NCBI GenBank assembly: GCA_910583785.1
Contig: CAJTZK010000001.1
Location: 186,001 to 250,000 of the forward strand
Source: an uncultured Oscillibacter sp.
Lineage (GTDB): Bacteria > Bacillota > Clostridia > Oscillospirales > Oscillospiraceae
Direction: 5' to 3'
DNA length: 64,000 bases
Below are positions 24,356 through 33,400 of this stretch, in pieces. The notes beneath the pieces were generated by a model. The model made no database searches and had not been told where the DNA came from. It saw only the letters and a list, made by a program, of their open reading frames with translations. Both the position numbers and the translations under genes were made by a program. Position 1 is the stretch's first letter. The number at the start of each line of letters is the position of its first letter.

Positions 24356-25228
24356 TGGGCCGCGTGAAAAAAGGATGGATGCCCCTGCCGCTGGTCCTGT
24401 TGCTTTTGAGCGGCTGCGGGGGCCCCCTCCCCGGCGGAACCGGAAGTTTTACCGGAGGAGCCCCCGGTAATAGGAGAAACCGTCCCCCTGCCGGAGCCCC
24501 GGCGGCTGGAGCCCATTTCCTCCCCCGCCATTGTGACAAAGGGCCGGGCCCCGGTGGAAGACTATGGCCTGCCGCCTTCTCCGGCCGATCCCCGGTATAA
24601 CGCGGATGGCTGGATTCACGGCGGCGTGGTGGGTTTTCTGGTGGAAGCGCCGGAGAGCGGCGCGGCCTTTTACGCCGCCCCTTATCAGGCCGACGGAGAG
24701 GGTCCCGCCCTTATTCGCTGGGGAGACAGCCTGGCGGAATTCGATTGGGACTTTCTTACGCCCCGGACAATTCTCCCCAGAATGGACTGCTTCGACGCAG
24801 ACGGCGATTGGGAGGACGAGCTGATCGTCATTTACTACACCGGCAGCGGGACAGGCGTCTCCGTCGAGGAGCTGCATATCCTGGAAAAGGGACCGGACGG
24901 GACCCTGACGGACTACGCCTTTCCGGAAAAGCTCTGGCAGGAGGAGGTCCCCAAGCTGTTCGGCGCCGCTGAACTTGGCGGCAGGACCTTCGCCATGCTG
25001 GGACATGAGCTGGTGGAGTTCAGCCAGGAGGGCCTGGAAAAACCTTCTTCCGGCATGATCGCCGGGTTCAGCACAGAGGATTGGAGCGGCCTCCGGTTCC
25101 GGGGAGCCTTCTGCCTGAGCCCGCCGGACAGCGCGGCTCCCTGCTGCGTGGCGGAGACTTCGGCCGCTGTCCTCTATCGGGACGGCATATTTACCCTGCA
25201 AGATTTTCACCTTTACAGCTATGACTAA
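24355..25228 (+). pseudogene. Lipoprotein gene with +1 frameshift in a G5C5 run
   Basis: ATG at 24355 begins a lipoprotein signal: basic start, LVLLLLSGC lipobox. Just after the lipidated Cys the frame fails within GGGGG CCCCC (24418-24427). From there the sensible protein continues in the next frame (APSPAEPEVLPEEPPVIGE) to the stop at 25228. Removing one G would restore one protein of about 290 residues. The downstream part has DCFDADGDWEDELIVIYYTG, resembling beta-propeller/calcium-loop repeats. Function unknown. The run is a likely place for a sequencing slip or for slipped-strand variation. Confidence 0.75.
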
Positions 25229-25244
25229 TAAAGGAGTACCGGCT

Positions 25245-25865
25245 ATGGAAAAAGGCTTTACCATCACCTATGAGTACGGGGAAAACCTGTATGTCAACGT
25301 CACCAACCGCTGCAACTTCAACTGTGAATTCTGCCTCCGGCACAATGGGCACGGCGGCAGTATCTACACCCACAACCTCTGGCTGGAACGGGAGCCCACC
25401 CGGGAGGAAATCCTGGCGGACATCGAAAGCCGGAACCTCTCCCAATATAAGCAGCTTGTTTTCTGCGGCTTTGGCGAACCAAGCTACCGCATCAGCGACA
25501 TCTGCTGGGTCATCGACCAGCTAAAGTCCAAGGGCAAAAAGCCCTTTGTCCGCATGGACACCAACGGCACCGGGAACCTGATCCATGACCGGGACATCTG
25601 TCCAGATTTCGCCGGACGGTTCGACATGGTTTCTATCTCCCTAAACACCGACACGGCAGAAAAGTATGACGCCCTCTGCCACCCGGTTCAAACTGGGGCC
25701 TACGAGGCCATGAAGTCCTTCGCCAAGGAGCTGCGCCAGTATGTGCCCACGGTGATGATGACGGTGGTGGACACGATTCCCAAGGAGGAAATTGAAAACT
25801 GCCGGAAAATCTGCGAGGAAGAAATCGGAGCGGTTTACCGGGTCCGGGAATATATTGAAGATTGA
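25245..25865 (+). CDS. TatD-associated radical SAM protein
   Basis: A 206-residue radical SAM enzyme with the cluster motif C23-x3-C27-x2-C30 (CNFNCEFC), a GFGEPSYR loop in place of GGEP and a (beta/alpha) core. Its length and its closeness to tatD match the family known as TatD-linked radical SAM (TIGR04038). No substrate is known. AAAGGAG precedes ATG at 25245; its first codons lie just after the end of the lipoprotein gene. It keeps an intact frame although tatD and the lipoprotein in the same cluster do not. Confidence 0.85.
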   Translation: MEKGFTITYEYGENLYVNVTNRCNFNCEFCLRHNGHGGSIYTHNLWLEREPTREEILADIESRNLSQYKQLVFCGFGEPSYRISDICWVIDQLKSKGKKPFVRMDTNGTGNLIHDRDICPDFAGRFDMVSISLNTDTAEKYDALCHPVQTGAYEAMKSFAKELRQYVPTVMMTVVDTIPKEEIENCRKICEEEIGAVYRVREYIED

Positions 25866-25883
25866 GGAAAGAAGGTTTTGACA

Positions 25884-26123
25884 ATGTTTCATTTGCTGGG
25901 CTCCCTGATCATGGGTGCGCTGGTGGGCTGGATTGCCGGGAAGCTGATGGATACCGACGGCGGGTTTCTCCGTAATGTCATCATCGGCATTGTAGGCTCC
26001 GCCGTGGGCAGCACCGTGTTTGGCCTGTTTGGTTTCTATGCCTACGGCTGGTTCGCCAATCTTATCGTAGACGTAGCGGGCGCGTGCCTGTTCATCTGGG
26101 TGGCGCGGAAATTATTCCGCTAA
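25884..26123 (+). CDS. GlsB/YeaQ/YmgE-family small membrane protein
   Basis: A 79-residue protein of three membrane helices with Gly-rich small-residue packing (GALVGWIAGKLM, IIGIVGSAVGSTVFG). This is the transglycosylase-associated/GlsB family, linked to general stress in other bacteria, with no proven catalytic activity. AGAAGG precedes ATG at 25884. It follows the radical SAM gene by 18 bp and ends at a strong terminator. Confidence 0.85.
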   Translation: MFHLLGSLIMGALVGWIAGKLMDTDGGFLRNVIIGIVGSAVGSTVFGLFGFYAYGWFANLIVDVAGACLFIWVARKLFR

Positions 26124-26137
26124 TCCATCGGCTATAC

Positions 26138-26171
26138 AAAAGGGCTTTCACCCAAAGGTGAAAGCTCTTTT
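26138..26171. terminator. Bidirectional terminator
   Basis: A 15-bp stem with one G-T pair (26138-26152 with 26157-26171, loop CAAA) and A4/T4 ends, between the GlsB-like gene and the convergent glyoxalase-fold gene. Confidence 0.85.
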
Positions 26172-26175
26172 CCCT

Positions 26176-26574
26176 TTACAGCATCTGCAACAACTCAATC
26201 TGCTCCCCGGACGGCCCAGTAAAGAACCAGTTTTGCAGTCCCCCGAAGAGGCCCGGCAGGACCTTTTTCTCCGGTGTCAGGAAGGTATCCACCCCTGCCG
26301 CCCGGACCGCCGCCGCCGCGGCGTCCAGGTCGTCCACCAGGAGGGCGAAGTGGGGGATGTTCCCCGCCTCCATGGGCATGGCCCCGGGGTCCTGGACCAG
26401 CTCCAGCGTGATGCCGCCAAAGGACACCAGGGCCAGCTTCTTCTCCCCCTCCGGTGTGGGCACGCCATCCCGGTCCTTCACCGTGCCCCCCAGCTTCTCA
26501 TAGAAGGCGATGCTCTCCTCCATGTCCCGGGTGTAAATGGCCACATGGCCCAAACCTAAATAATGCTCGTGCAT
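26176..26574 (-). CDS. VOC/glyoxalase-fold protein
   Basis: A 132-residue single VOC module of two beta-alpha-beta-beta-beta repeats: LGHVAIYTRDMEESIAFYEKL at the start, ITLELVQDP, IPHFALLVDDLDAA, and the C-terminal FTGPSGEQIELLQ. Likely metal ligands are H10 (GHVAI), Glu in LELVQ, H in PHFAL and Glu in IELLQ. It could be a lactoylglutathione lyase-like or dioxygenase-like enzyme; the substrate cannot be told. AAGGAGAG precedes the ATG. A hairpin (26595-26620) separates it from the thiolase gene upstream. Confidence 0.85.
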   Translation of the reverse strand: MHEHYLGLGHVAIYTRDMEESIAFYEKLGGTVKDRDGVPTPEGEKKLALVSFGGITLELVQDPGAMPMEAGNIPHFALLVDDLDAAAAAVRAAGVDTFLTPEKKVLPGLFGGLQNWFFTGPSGEQIELLQML

Positions 26575-26594
26575 TGATATCTCTCCTTACAGCC

Positions 26595-26620
26595 AAAGAG
26601 GGACCCGAAGGCCCCTCTTT
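26595..26620 (-). terminator. Hairpin between thiolase gene and VOC gene
   Basis: AAAGAGGG pairs with CCCTCTTT around a TTCG-type loop. Only a few T follow on the minus strand, and the next RBS comes soon after, so termination is partial at best. Confidence 0.5.
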
Positions 26621-26721
26621 GTAAATTCAGCAATCCTGCGCCGCCAATGCTCCGGTCCGGCCAGACGCCTAGAGCATAGGAAGGCACGTTTTGCACGCTC
26701 TTTTTTCCGGGAAAATGTGAC

Positions 26722-27978
26722 TCAGCACTTCTCGAAGACAGTGGCAACGCCCATGCCGCCGCCGATGCAGAGCGTAGCCAGGCCCTTCTTGGCATCGTCG
26801 CGCTTCTGCATCTCGTGGAGCAGGGTGACGATGATGCGCGCGCCGGAAGCGCCCACGGGGTGGCCCAGCGCGATGGCTCCGCCGTTGACGTTGACCTTCG
26901 CCATGTCGAAGCCCAGCTCCCGGCCCACCGCGATGGACTGGGCGGCAAACGCCTCGTTGGCCTCAATGAGGTCAATGTCGTCGATGGTCACGCCAGCTTT
27001 CGCCATGGCCTGGCGGGAGGCGGGCACGGGGCCCACGCCCATGATCTTCGGGTCCACACCGCCCTGGCCCCAGCCGATGAGCTTGGCCATGGGCTTCAGG
27101 CCATATTTCTCCACAGCTTCGCCGGAAGCCAGGATGATGGCAGCCGCGCCATCATTGATACCAGAGGCATTGGCCGCAGTGACCCGCTGCTGGCCCTTAT
27201 CCTCGGTTTCCTTCTTGCCAGTGACCTCGAAGGTGTGTACAACTTCGGGATTGGGAGACTCGGGACCCACGGGGAACGCGCCGCGGAGCTTCGCGATGCC
27301 CTCGGCGGTGACGCCGGCCTTGGGATATTCGTCCTTCTTGAAGTCCACCATGTCCCGCTTAACCTTCACGGGGACGGGGACAATCTCGGCCTCAAACTTC
27401 CCGGCAGCCTGGGCGGCTTCGGTCTTCTGCTGGGAAGCGGCGGCGAACTCGTCCTGCTCCTGGCGGGTGATGCCCCAGATGTCGTTGATATTTTCCGCAG
27501 TGGTTCCCATGTGGTAGTTGTTATAGGCATCCCAGAGGCCGTCCTTGATCATGGTGTCCACCAGCTTCTTGTCGCCCATGCGGGCACCCCAGCGGGCATC
27601 CATAGAGGCAAAGGGAGCGGCGCTCATGTTCTCAGTACCACCGCAGACAACCACGTCGGCGTCCCCGGCCAGGATGGAACGGGCGCCCTCAATGAGAGAC
27701 TTCATGCCGGAACCGCAGACCATGCCCACGGTGTAGGCGGGAACGGAATAGGGAATGCCGGCCTTGATGGAGACCTGGCGGGCCACGTTCTGGCCCTGGG
27801 CAGCGGTGAGGATGCAGCCGAACATGACCTCATCCACGTTCTCCGGCTTCACACCAGCGCGGTTCAGGGCCTCCTTGACCACAATCGCGCCCAGCTCCGC
27901 AGCGGGAGTGTTCTTCAGACTGCCGCCAAAGGAGCCGATGGCGGTACGGCAGCAGTTCACGACATAAAGATCTTTCAT
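26722..27978 (-). CDS. thlA: Acetyl-CoA acetyltransferase (thiolase)
   Basis: A 418-residue thiolase. The acyl Cys is C88 (MVCGSGMKS), with the His motif GHPVGASGARI and the C-terminal Cys in LCIGGGMGVATVF. It condenses two acetyl-CoA to acetoacetyl-CoA, the first step of the butyrate pathway in Clostridia. It is some 20 residues longer than usual: a charged insertion (TFEVTGKKETEDKGQQ) lies before NASGINDGAA. ATG at 27978 has GGAGG six bases upstream. A strong promoter and a Rex-like site lie upstream; no other butyrate genes are nearby. Confidence 0.95.
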   Translation of the reverse strand: MKDLYVVNCCRTAIGSFGGSLKNTPAAELGAIVVKEALNRAGVKPENVDEVMFGCILTAAQGQNVARQVSIKAGIPYSVPAYTVGMVCGSGMKSLIEGARSILAGDADVVVCGGTENMSAAPFASMDARWGARMGDKKLVDTMIKDGLWDAYNNYHMGTTAENINDIWGITRQEQDEFAAASQQKTEAAQAAGKFEAEIVPVPVKVKRDMVDFKKDEYPKAGVTAEGIAKLRGAFPVGPESPNPEVVHTFEVTGKKETEDKGQQRVTAANASGINDGAAAIILASGEAVEKYGLKPMAKLIGWGQGGVDPKIMGVGPVPASRQAMAKAGVTIDDIDLIEANEAFAAQSIAVGRELGFDMAKVNVNGGAIALGHPVGASGARIIVTLLHEMQKRDDAKKGLATLCIGGGMGVATVFEKC

Positions 27979-28099
27979 GATGTTCCTCCGTATTTGTAAT
28001 ATTTTGGCAGCCCGGCGGGCCGCCGGAGTCTCAGAGGGCGAGACGGGGCGCAGATTGCCAATTTTTTGACAACCCGCCAACCGCCTTTCTCTGCCTATC

Positions 28100-28128
28100 A
28101 TTATAGAGACTCCTTCCCGTTTCGTCAA
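28100..28128 (-). promoter_or_regulatory. Promoter of thlA
   Basis: Minus strand: -35 TTGACG (28123-28128), 17-bp spacer, perfect -10 TATAAT (28100-28105). It gives a leader of about 115 nt. Confidence 0.85.
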
Positions 28129-28153
28129 TGGCCTTTCAGCAGGTTTTACAGTT

Positions 28154-28171
28154 TTGTTAAAAGTTTGACAA
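28154..28171. promoter_or_regulatory. Rex-like operator upstream of thlA
   Basis: TTGTTAA-AAGT-TTGACAA: 17 of 18 positions that matter fit the Rex redox-repressor consensus TTGTTAA-n4-TTAACAA, with one mismatch in the right half. It lies 26 bp upstream of the thlA -35. Rex controls thiolase and butyrate genes by NADH/NAD ratio in other Clostridia. Confidence 0.5.
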
Positions 28172-28182
28172 AACAGAAGATG

Positions 28183-28203
28183 TTTTCGTCAAGGTGACGA
28201 AAA
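28183..28203. repeat. Inverted repeat TTTTCGTC / GACGAAAA
   Basis: A perfect 8-bp dyad with a 5-base centre, just beyond the Rex-like site and upstream of thlA. It could be an operator or a weak hairpin. Confidence 0.5.
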
Positions 28204-28311
28204 TCCAGCGTTTTCCAATCTGCCAAAACAGCTTGCGGGGTATCCCACAGTCCGCTATCATACGGCGAGGCGCGCAAGGCTGCTTATATCCCCGTCCTAC
28301 GCGGTGATTCT

Positions 28312-28446
28312 ATGGATATTTCAAACTGGGTGGAACGGGTGCTGTCCGCCCGGGAGGGAATGCGCCGCCTGTATGTTGAAAAGCCCTACAGGTACTATAT
28401 CTGTTCCGAGACGGATATCCTCCGCACAGAGGCCCGGGAGCCGTGA
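28312..28446 (+). CDS. Possible 44-residue small protein
   Basis: ATG to TGA frame with protein-like composition: MDISNWVERVLSAREGMRRL, then YRYYICSETDILRTEAREP. It has one Cys and a high content of charged residues, and no signal peptide or membrane segment. The RBS is weak (GGTGAT, four bases before ATG), and no promoter is convincing. It could be the remnant of a longer gene. Confidence 0.3.
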   Translation: MDISNWVERVLSAREGMRRLYVEKPYRYYICSETDILRTEAREP

Positions 28447-28529
28447 TCTGGCTTGCCGGGCAGAAGGCGGAACGCTATGCCTCTTTCCATGATTTCCCGC
28501 GCTCTATATTACAAGGGAACATTTGTTAA

Positions 28530-28560
28530 GGGGGATTTCACCCAAAAGATGAAATCCCCC
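28530..28560 (-). terminator. Possible weak terminator of GNAT gene
   Basis: An 11-bp perfect stem (GGGGGATTTCA with TGAAATCCCCC, 9-base loop) after the acetyltransferase stop, but followed by TTAACA rather than a T run. Confidence 0.4.
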
Positions 28561-28587
28561 CCCAAGAAACGAGAACTTATACGTTTA

Positions 28588-29133
28588 TCATAATTCTAAT
28601 CTCATATAAATAACTTCCTGAAATCCTGCCAACCGGGAATGAAAACCTTTAGGATTTCTGCCATATTCAACAAATCCAGCTTTTTTATATATGGATAATG
28701 CTCTTACATTGCCGGCAACCACATTCAGCTCAAGCTGGTCATATCCCGCAACCTTTGCACATTCAATACACGCTGTCGTTAATGCCTGTCCAAGCCCCAG
28801 CCCCCAAAACTCTTTCGCAACACTGACACCCAATTCGGCACGATGCCGTACCTTATATTTTTTTCCAACCGCTTCAATCCCAGCGGTTCCCACAACTACA
28901 TGATCCACTACGGCAACGATTTCAATTTCATTTTTACTTTCAGATTTCTCGTTTAGGAATTGGCTTTCCTGCATAACATCAAAACAATTCTCATCTGGAT
29001 AGGTAAGTAAAAAATCGGTCTCTCCATGTGTCAAATTAAAGTTATCCAATACAGCTTGCCCATCACACTCCATCCCATTTCGCAAGCAGCATTGAATCCC
29101 ATTTTTTAACGTTATCACTTTATTATACTTCAT
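28588..29133 (-). CDS. GNAT-family N-acetyltransferase, AT-rich
   Basis: A 181-residue GNAT: the acetyl-CoA loop region is LGVSVAKEFWGLGLGQALTT, followed by LELNVVAGNVRALSIYKKAGF, the classic C-terminal signature. Substrate unknown. ATG at 29133 is preferred because GAGAGG lies eight bases upstream. A sampled 60-base line is about 40% GC against about 63% in flanking genes, and its codons are A/T-ending, so it was probably acquired recently from a low-GC relative. It has no partner gene and lies outside the nearby operons. Confidence 0.85.
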   Translation of the reverse strand: MKYNKVITLKNGIQCCLRNGMECDGQAVLDNFNLTHGETDFLLTYPDENCFDVMQESQFLNEKSESKNEIEIVAVVDHVVVGTAGIEAVGKKYKVRHRAELGVSVAKEFWGLGLGQALTTACIECAKVAGYDQLELNVVAGNVRALSIYKKAGFVEYGRNPKGFHSRLAGFQEVIYMRLEL

Positions 29134-29360
29134 CGCAGATCCCTCTCCATTACCATTTTCCAAGCCAATATAGGAAAGTATACCACTATCGCAAACGGCT
29201 TTCAACTCCCTGTTTACAGGGGGCGTGCCCTCTCGCGCATCTTTATGGCAAAAATGCTTTGCAATACAACATGGACGGTCTGGCGGAATCCTTCAAAGGG
29301 CGTGCTGAATCTGCGGAATTTCTTCCGCGCGCTCCTCCTGGCAGGCTCTTGGGCAGCCGC

Positions 29361-30365
29361 CTACTCCCCCGCTTCCCGCAGCCTGTCCAGGGCCTTGTCA
29401 AAAGCGGCGGCATCCAGCTCTTCATAAGCCGGAGTGGTTTGGATCAGGGCCCCCTCGGCAGCGTCCTGGAGCAGGCGGTCAAAGGCCTCCCCTGCCAGGT
29501 CTTCTCCTTGAGAGGCCAGGCGGCGGAGAATGGAAAAGCCCTCCTCCGACTCCAGAATCCCGGAGTACTGGCCCTCCTCCAGGGCTTTCGCCGCCTCCTC
29601 CAACGCCTGGGGCAGGGTCCCGTCCCCCGGGAGCAGAGTCCGGGGCCCTGCCGCATCGTCCCCCTCCGCCGCCAGGGCCGGAAAGGCCGCCGCCGGGTCC
29701 TCCGCGCCGTTAAGGCGGGAAAACACCTCCGCCGCTTTCTCCCGGGCCGCCTCCCGGTCCTCCCCGGCGGAAATCAGAATGCGGTCCACGGTCAGCCTGT
29801 CCGCCTGGTCCAGGAGGCCGGAAAGCTCGCTGCCCTCGGTGAGGCAGAGATTGTAAAGTTTGGCGTAGAGCATCCCCACCTCCGTCAGCTCCTCCGCCCG
29901 GAGGCGGTCCAGCCCCAGGTCCGCCAGCTCCTGTAAGTAAGCCTCCTCCCCGCCCCGGGCCTCGGACTGCTCCTCCCAGGTTTTCGCCAGGGCTTCCCGC
30001 TCTCTCTCGCTGAGGACACAGCCGTAGCGGGCTGCCCAGTTCTCCACGGTGGCGTAGAGGGCCGTATTGGCCAGGGCCTGATCCTTAGCGTAATCCGCCA
30101 GGGTCCCGCCGGAAACAGGAGCCTCCCAGTCCAGAGACAGGCTGGAGTCCTTGTACTTTTCCCGGATCTGGTCACAGGTAAAGGCCAGCCAATAGAGGTA
30201 CCGCCAGGCCGGGACCTCCCGGCCGTCCACTGTCAGCAGAGCCAGCTCCTCCCCCAGTTCCGCCGCCCGTCCCAGCAGGGAGGCGTCCTCCGCCTCCTTT
30301 TTCAGGGTGCAGCCGCTGAGCGCCAGGCACAGGGCCAGGGACAGCGCCGCTATTCGTTTCCGCAT
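29361..30365 (-). CDS. PrsA-like parvulin-type lipoprotein
   Basis: A 334-residue lipoprotein from ATG at 30365. The signal is AALSLALCLALSGC, so Cys at about 19 is lipidated. The rest is helical in its first half (SurA/PrsA-like chaperone arm), and a parvulin-like module lies at about 200-290: VDRILISAGEDREAAREKA, then LPGDGTLPQALEEAAKALEEG and EGFSILRR. PrsA-type proteins help exported proteins fold outside the membrane. The PPIase active site is hard to confirm, so it may be chaperone only. It lies downstream of mfd. Confidence 0.75.
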   Translation of the reverse strand: MRKRIAALSLALCLALSGCTLKKEAEDASLLGRAAELGEELALLTVDGREVPAWRYLYWLAFTCDQIREKYKDSSLSLDWEAPVSGGTLADYAKDQALANTALYATVENWAARYGCVLSEREREALAKTWEEQSEARGGEEAYLQELADLGLDRLRAEELTEVGMLYAKLYNLCLTEGSELSGLLDQADRLTVDRILISAGEDREAAREKAAEVFSRLNGAEDPAAAFPALAAEGDDAAGPRTLLPGDGTLPQALEEAAKALEEGQYSGILESEEGFSILRRLASQGEDLAGEAFDRLLQDAAEGALIQTTPAYEELDAAAFDKALDRLREAGE

Positions 30366-30427
30366 CGCTCCCGCTCCTCCCATAAGGTTGTCCGGACCCA
30401 TTATATGGGAGGAGGACGGAAGATATG

Positions 30428-30464
30428 ACAAAGCGCGGGGGCCCCATCGGCCTCCGCGCTTTGT
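30428..30464 (-). terminator. Hairpin after mfd
   Basis: An 11-bp perfect stem (30428-30438 with 30454-30464), with more pairing inside, directly at the mfd stop. No T run follows on the minus strand, so it may be an mRNA-stabilising stem rather than a full terminator. Confidence 0.5.
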
Positions 30465-30466
30465 GT

Positions 30467-33400
30467 TTACTCCTGTGCCTGGAGTTTCAAATCCTCCACC
30501 AGTTCCATGGCGCTCTCCAGAGCGCCGGTTCCCGGCTTCAGCTTTAGGGTCAGGGCCGGGTTTTCCCCGGCGGCAACGGTGAGGCGCTGGCGGTACTTAT
30601 TCAGCCCGCAGACCCGCACCACCGCCTCCGGGCGGAACACCGCCAGCTGGAAGCGGAGGACGTCCCGCTTCTGGGTGATGTCCGATATTCCCGCCCTTGC
30701 CGCCGCCGCCCGGAGCAGGGCCACGTCCAACAGGGCCAGCACTGGCTTGGGAACCTCGCCGTAACGGTCCAGCAGCTCGTCCAGCAGGTCCGAGGCGTCG
30801 TCGTTGGAGCGGATAGCGGCAATGCGGCGGTAAAGGTCCATCCGCTGTTCCGGGGAGGACACGTAACGCTCCGGGATGTTGGCATTGACCGTCAGGTCGG
30901 CGGAGCACTCCGTCTCAATCCGCTGCTCCTCACCCCGTTCCTCCAGCACGGCCTCCTCCAGGAGCTTCAAGTACAAGTCATAGCCCACGCTCATGAGATA
31001 CCCGGACTGCTCCGGACCCAGGAGGTTCCCCGCTCCCCGGATTTCCAGGTCCCGCATGGCGATGCGGAAGCCGGAGCCGAACTCCACGTACTCCCGGATG
31101 GCGGAGAGCCGCTTGGCGGCGATCTCCTGAAGTACCTTCCCCTTCCGGTAGGTCAGGTAGGCGTAAGCCCGCCGGGCGCTGCGGCCAATGCGGCCCCGGA
31201 TTTGGTGGAGCTGGGCCAGGCCCATTTTGTCCGCGTCCTCTATAATTAAGGTGTTCACATTGGAGATGTCGATTCCGGTTTCAATGATGGTGGTGCAGAC
31301 CAGCACGTCCGCTTCCCCCTCTACCATGGCCCCCATGACGGCGGACAGCTCCTGCTCACTCATCTTCCCATGCCCGGTGACCACATGGACCTCCGGTCCC
31401 AGCAGCTTCTGGATACGGGAGGCGGTGAGGCCGATGCTCTCCACCCGGTTGTGGAGATAGTAAATCTGCCCTCCCCGGCTGAGCTCCTTCCGCATGGCGT
31501 CCTCCAAGATGGCCCAGTCGTGTTCCAGCACGTAGGTCTGGACTGGCTGGCGGTCCGCCGGGGGCTCCTCGATGGTGGACATGTCCCGGAGGCCCGACAG
31601 GGCCATGTTCAGCGTCCGGGGAATGGGGGTGGCGGAGAGGGTCAGCACGTCTACCTGGCGGCTCATCTCCTTCAGGCGTTCCTTATGGGTAACGCCGAAG
31701 CGCTGCTCCTCGTCGATGATGAGCAGCCCCAGGTCCTTGAACTCCATTCCCTTTTGCAGCAGCTTGTGGGTGCCGATGAGAACGTCCACCCGGCCCTCCT
31801 TTGCCAGCTCCAGGATGCGCTTTTGGTCCTTGCCCGGCGTGAAGCGGGAAAGCACCTCGATCCGCACCGGGAAATCCCGGAAGCGGCCCATGGCCGTGGC
31901 GTAGTGCTGCTGGGCCAGGACGGTGGTGGGCACTAGAATGGCCGCCTGCTTCCCGTCCAGCACGCACTTCATCACCGCCCGGAGGGCCACCTCGGTCTTG
32001 CCATAGCCCACGTCGCCGCAGAGGAGGCGGTCCATGGGCTGGGGACGCTCCATGTCCTTCTTAATCTCCACGATGGCCCGGAGCTGGTCATCGGTTTCCG
32101 CATAGGGGAACGCCTCTTCAAACTCCCTCTGCCAGGGAGAATCCTGGGAAAAGGCGAAACCGGGGCGGCGCTGGCGTTCGGCGTAGAGCTTCGTCAAGCC
32201 CTTAGCCAGGTCCTTGACCGCTTTCTTGGCCCGGGTCTTCTGCTTGGCCCACTCGGTTCCCCCCAGCTTGTTCAGCTTTTGGCGGCCTCCGCCGTCCTCC
32301 CCGCCGCCGATATACTTGCTCACCAGGTCCAGGGCCGTGGCGGGAACATAGAGGCAGTCCCCCCCGGCGTAGTCGATTTTGATATAATCCTTTTCCACGC
32401 CATCCACGGGCATCCGCTGGATGCCCGCGAAGCGGCCCACGCCGTGGTGGGTGTGGACCACCAGGTCTCCGGGCTTCAAGTCCGTGTAGGACTGAATCTT
32501 CTGGCGGTTGGAGTCCTTTTTCAGCCGGGCCCGCTTCCGGGAGGGGGCGGTTAGCTGGCCCTCTGTCAGCACCGCCAGTTTCAGGGCGGGCCACTCGCAC
32601 CCGGCGGAGAGGGCTCCCACGGTAATCCGGATTTCCCCCTGGGCAGGCATGGCCGTCCCCCGGATATCCAGGGCGGCGGGGATGCCCCGCTCCGTGAGAA
32701 GGCTGTGGAGGTTCTTGGCCCGGGTCTCCCCGCCGCAGAGGAGCAGCACGGCGCTGCCGTTTTCCCGGTACTGTTCCAGGTCCGTGACGGCGGTTTCCAG
32801 GCTGCCGCCGTAAGAGCTGAGCTGCCGGGCATTGACGCTCAAAATCCCCTTGGGCGGACAGGGATAGCGGGAGGTAGGCAGGGCGTTGGCCATGATGACC
32901 GGGAAGGCCTCCAGGGCGGCGTACAGCTCCTCGGCGGAGAGGAGCAGCTTCGCGTAGTCCCCCGCCAGAATGCCCGCCTCCAGCAGGGCCTCCAGGTCCT
33001 GGCGGTTTTGGAGGAGGGCCCCCTTCACCCGCTCGTCCACCCGGCCCGCCTCGCAGAGGAACACCAATGCCTCCGGGGGCAGATAATGAACGCCTGCGGT
33101 GGTCCCCGGGTAGATGGCGGCCAGGTAGCGGTCACAGCCGTCGGGAACCGAGCCGCTGTTCAGCCGCTCCCCATCTTCCCGGAGGCGGGCGGCGGCGGCG
33201 GAAGCCCCTTTTTTCTCCAGCTTTCCCGCCAGGGCCAGCAGCTTTGCCCCCAGGCCCTCCAGCCCTCCCTCCGCCTGCCGGGGAAGGACCTCGGCGGCGG
33301 GAAGGACCAGGGCGGAATCCAGGTTCACCGTCCGCCTCTGGGTGCCGGGATCAAACGCCCCCATGGAGTCGATTTCATCATCGAAGAATTCACAGCGGAG

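Larger units (their letters stand above)
28129..28587. other. Intergenic region with operator dyads and a possible small ORF
   Basis: 459 bases between thlA and the acetyltransferase gene. From left to right: the Rex-like site, the TTTTCGTC dyad, a GC-typical stretch holding a 44-codon ORF (28312-28446), and an 11-bp hairpin (28530-28540 with 28550-28560). GC content drops from about 28500 onward into the acetyltransferase gene. Confidence 0.6.

Noticed and set aside
29245..29427. Short plus-strand frames between the GNAT gene and the lipoprotein gene
   Set aside because: They overlap the lipoprotein 3' end on the other strand and have no RBS; treated as chance.
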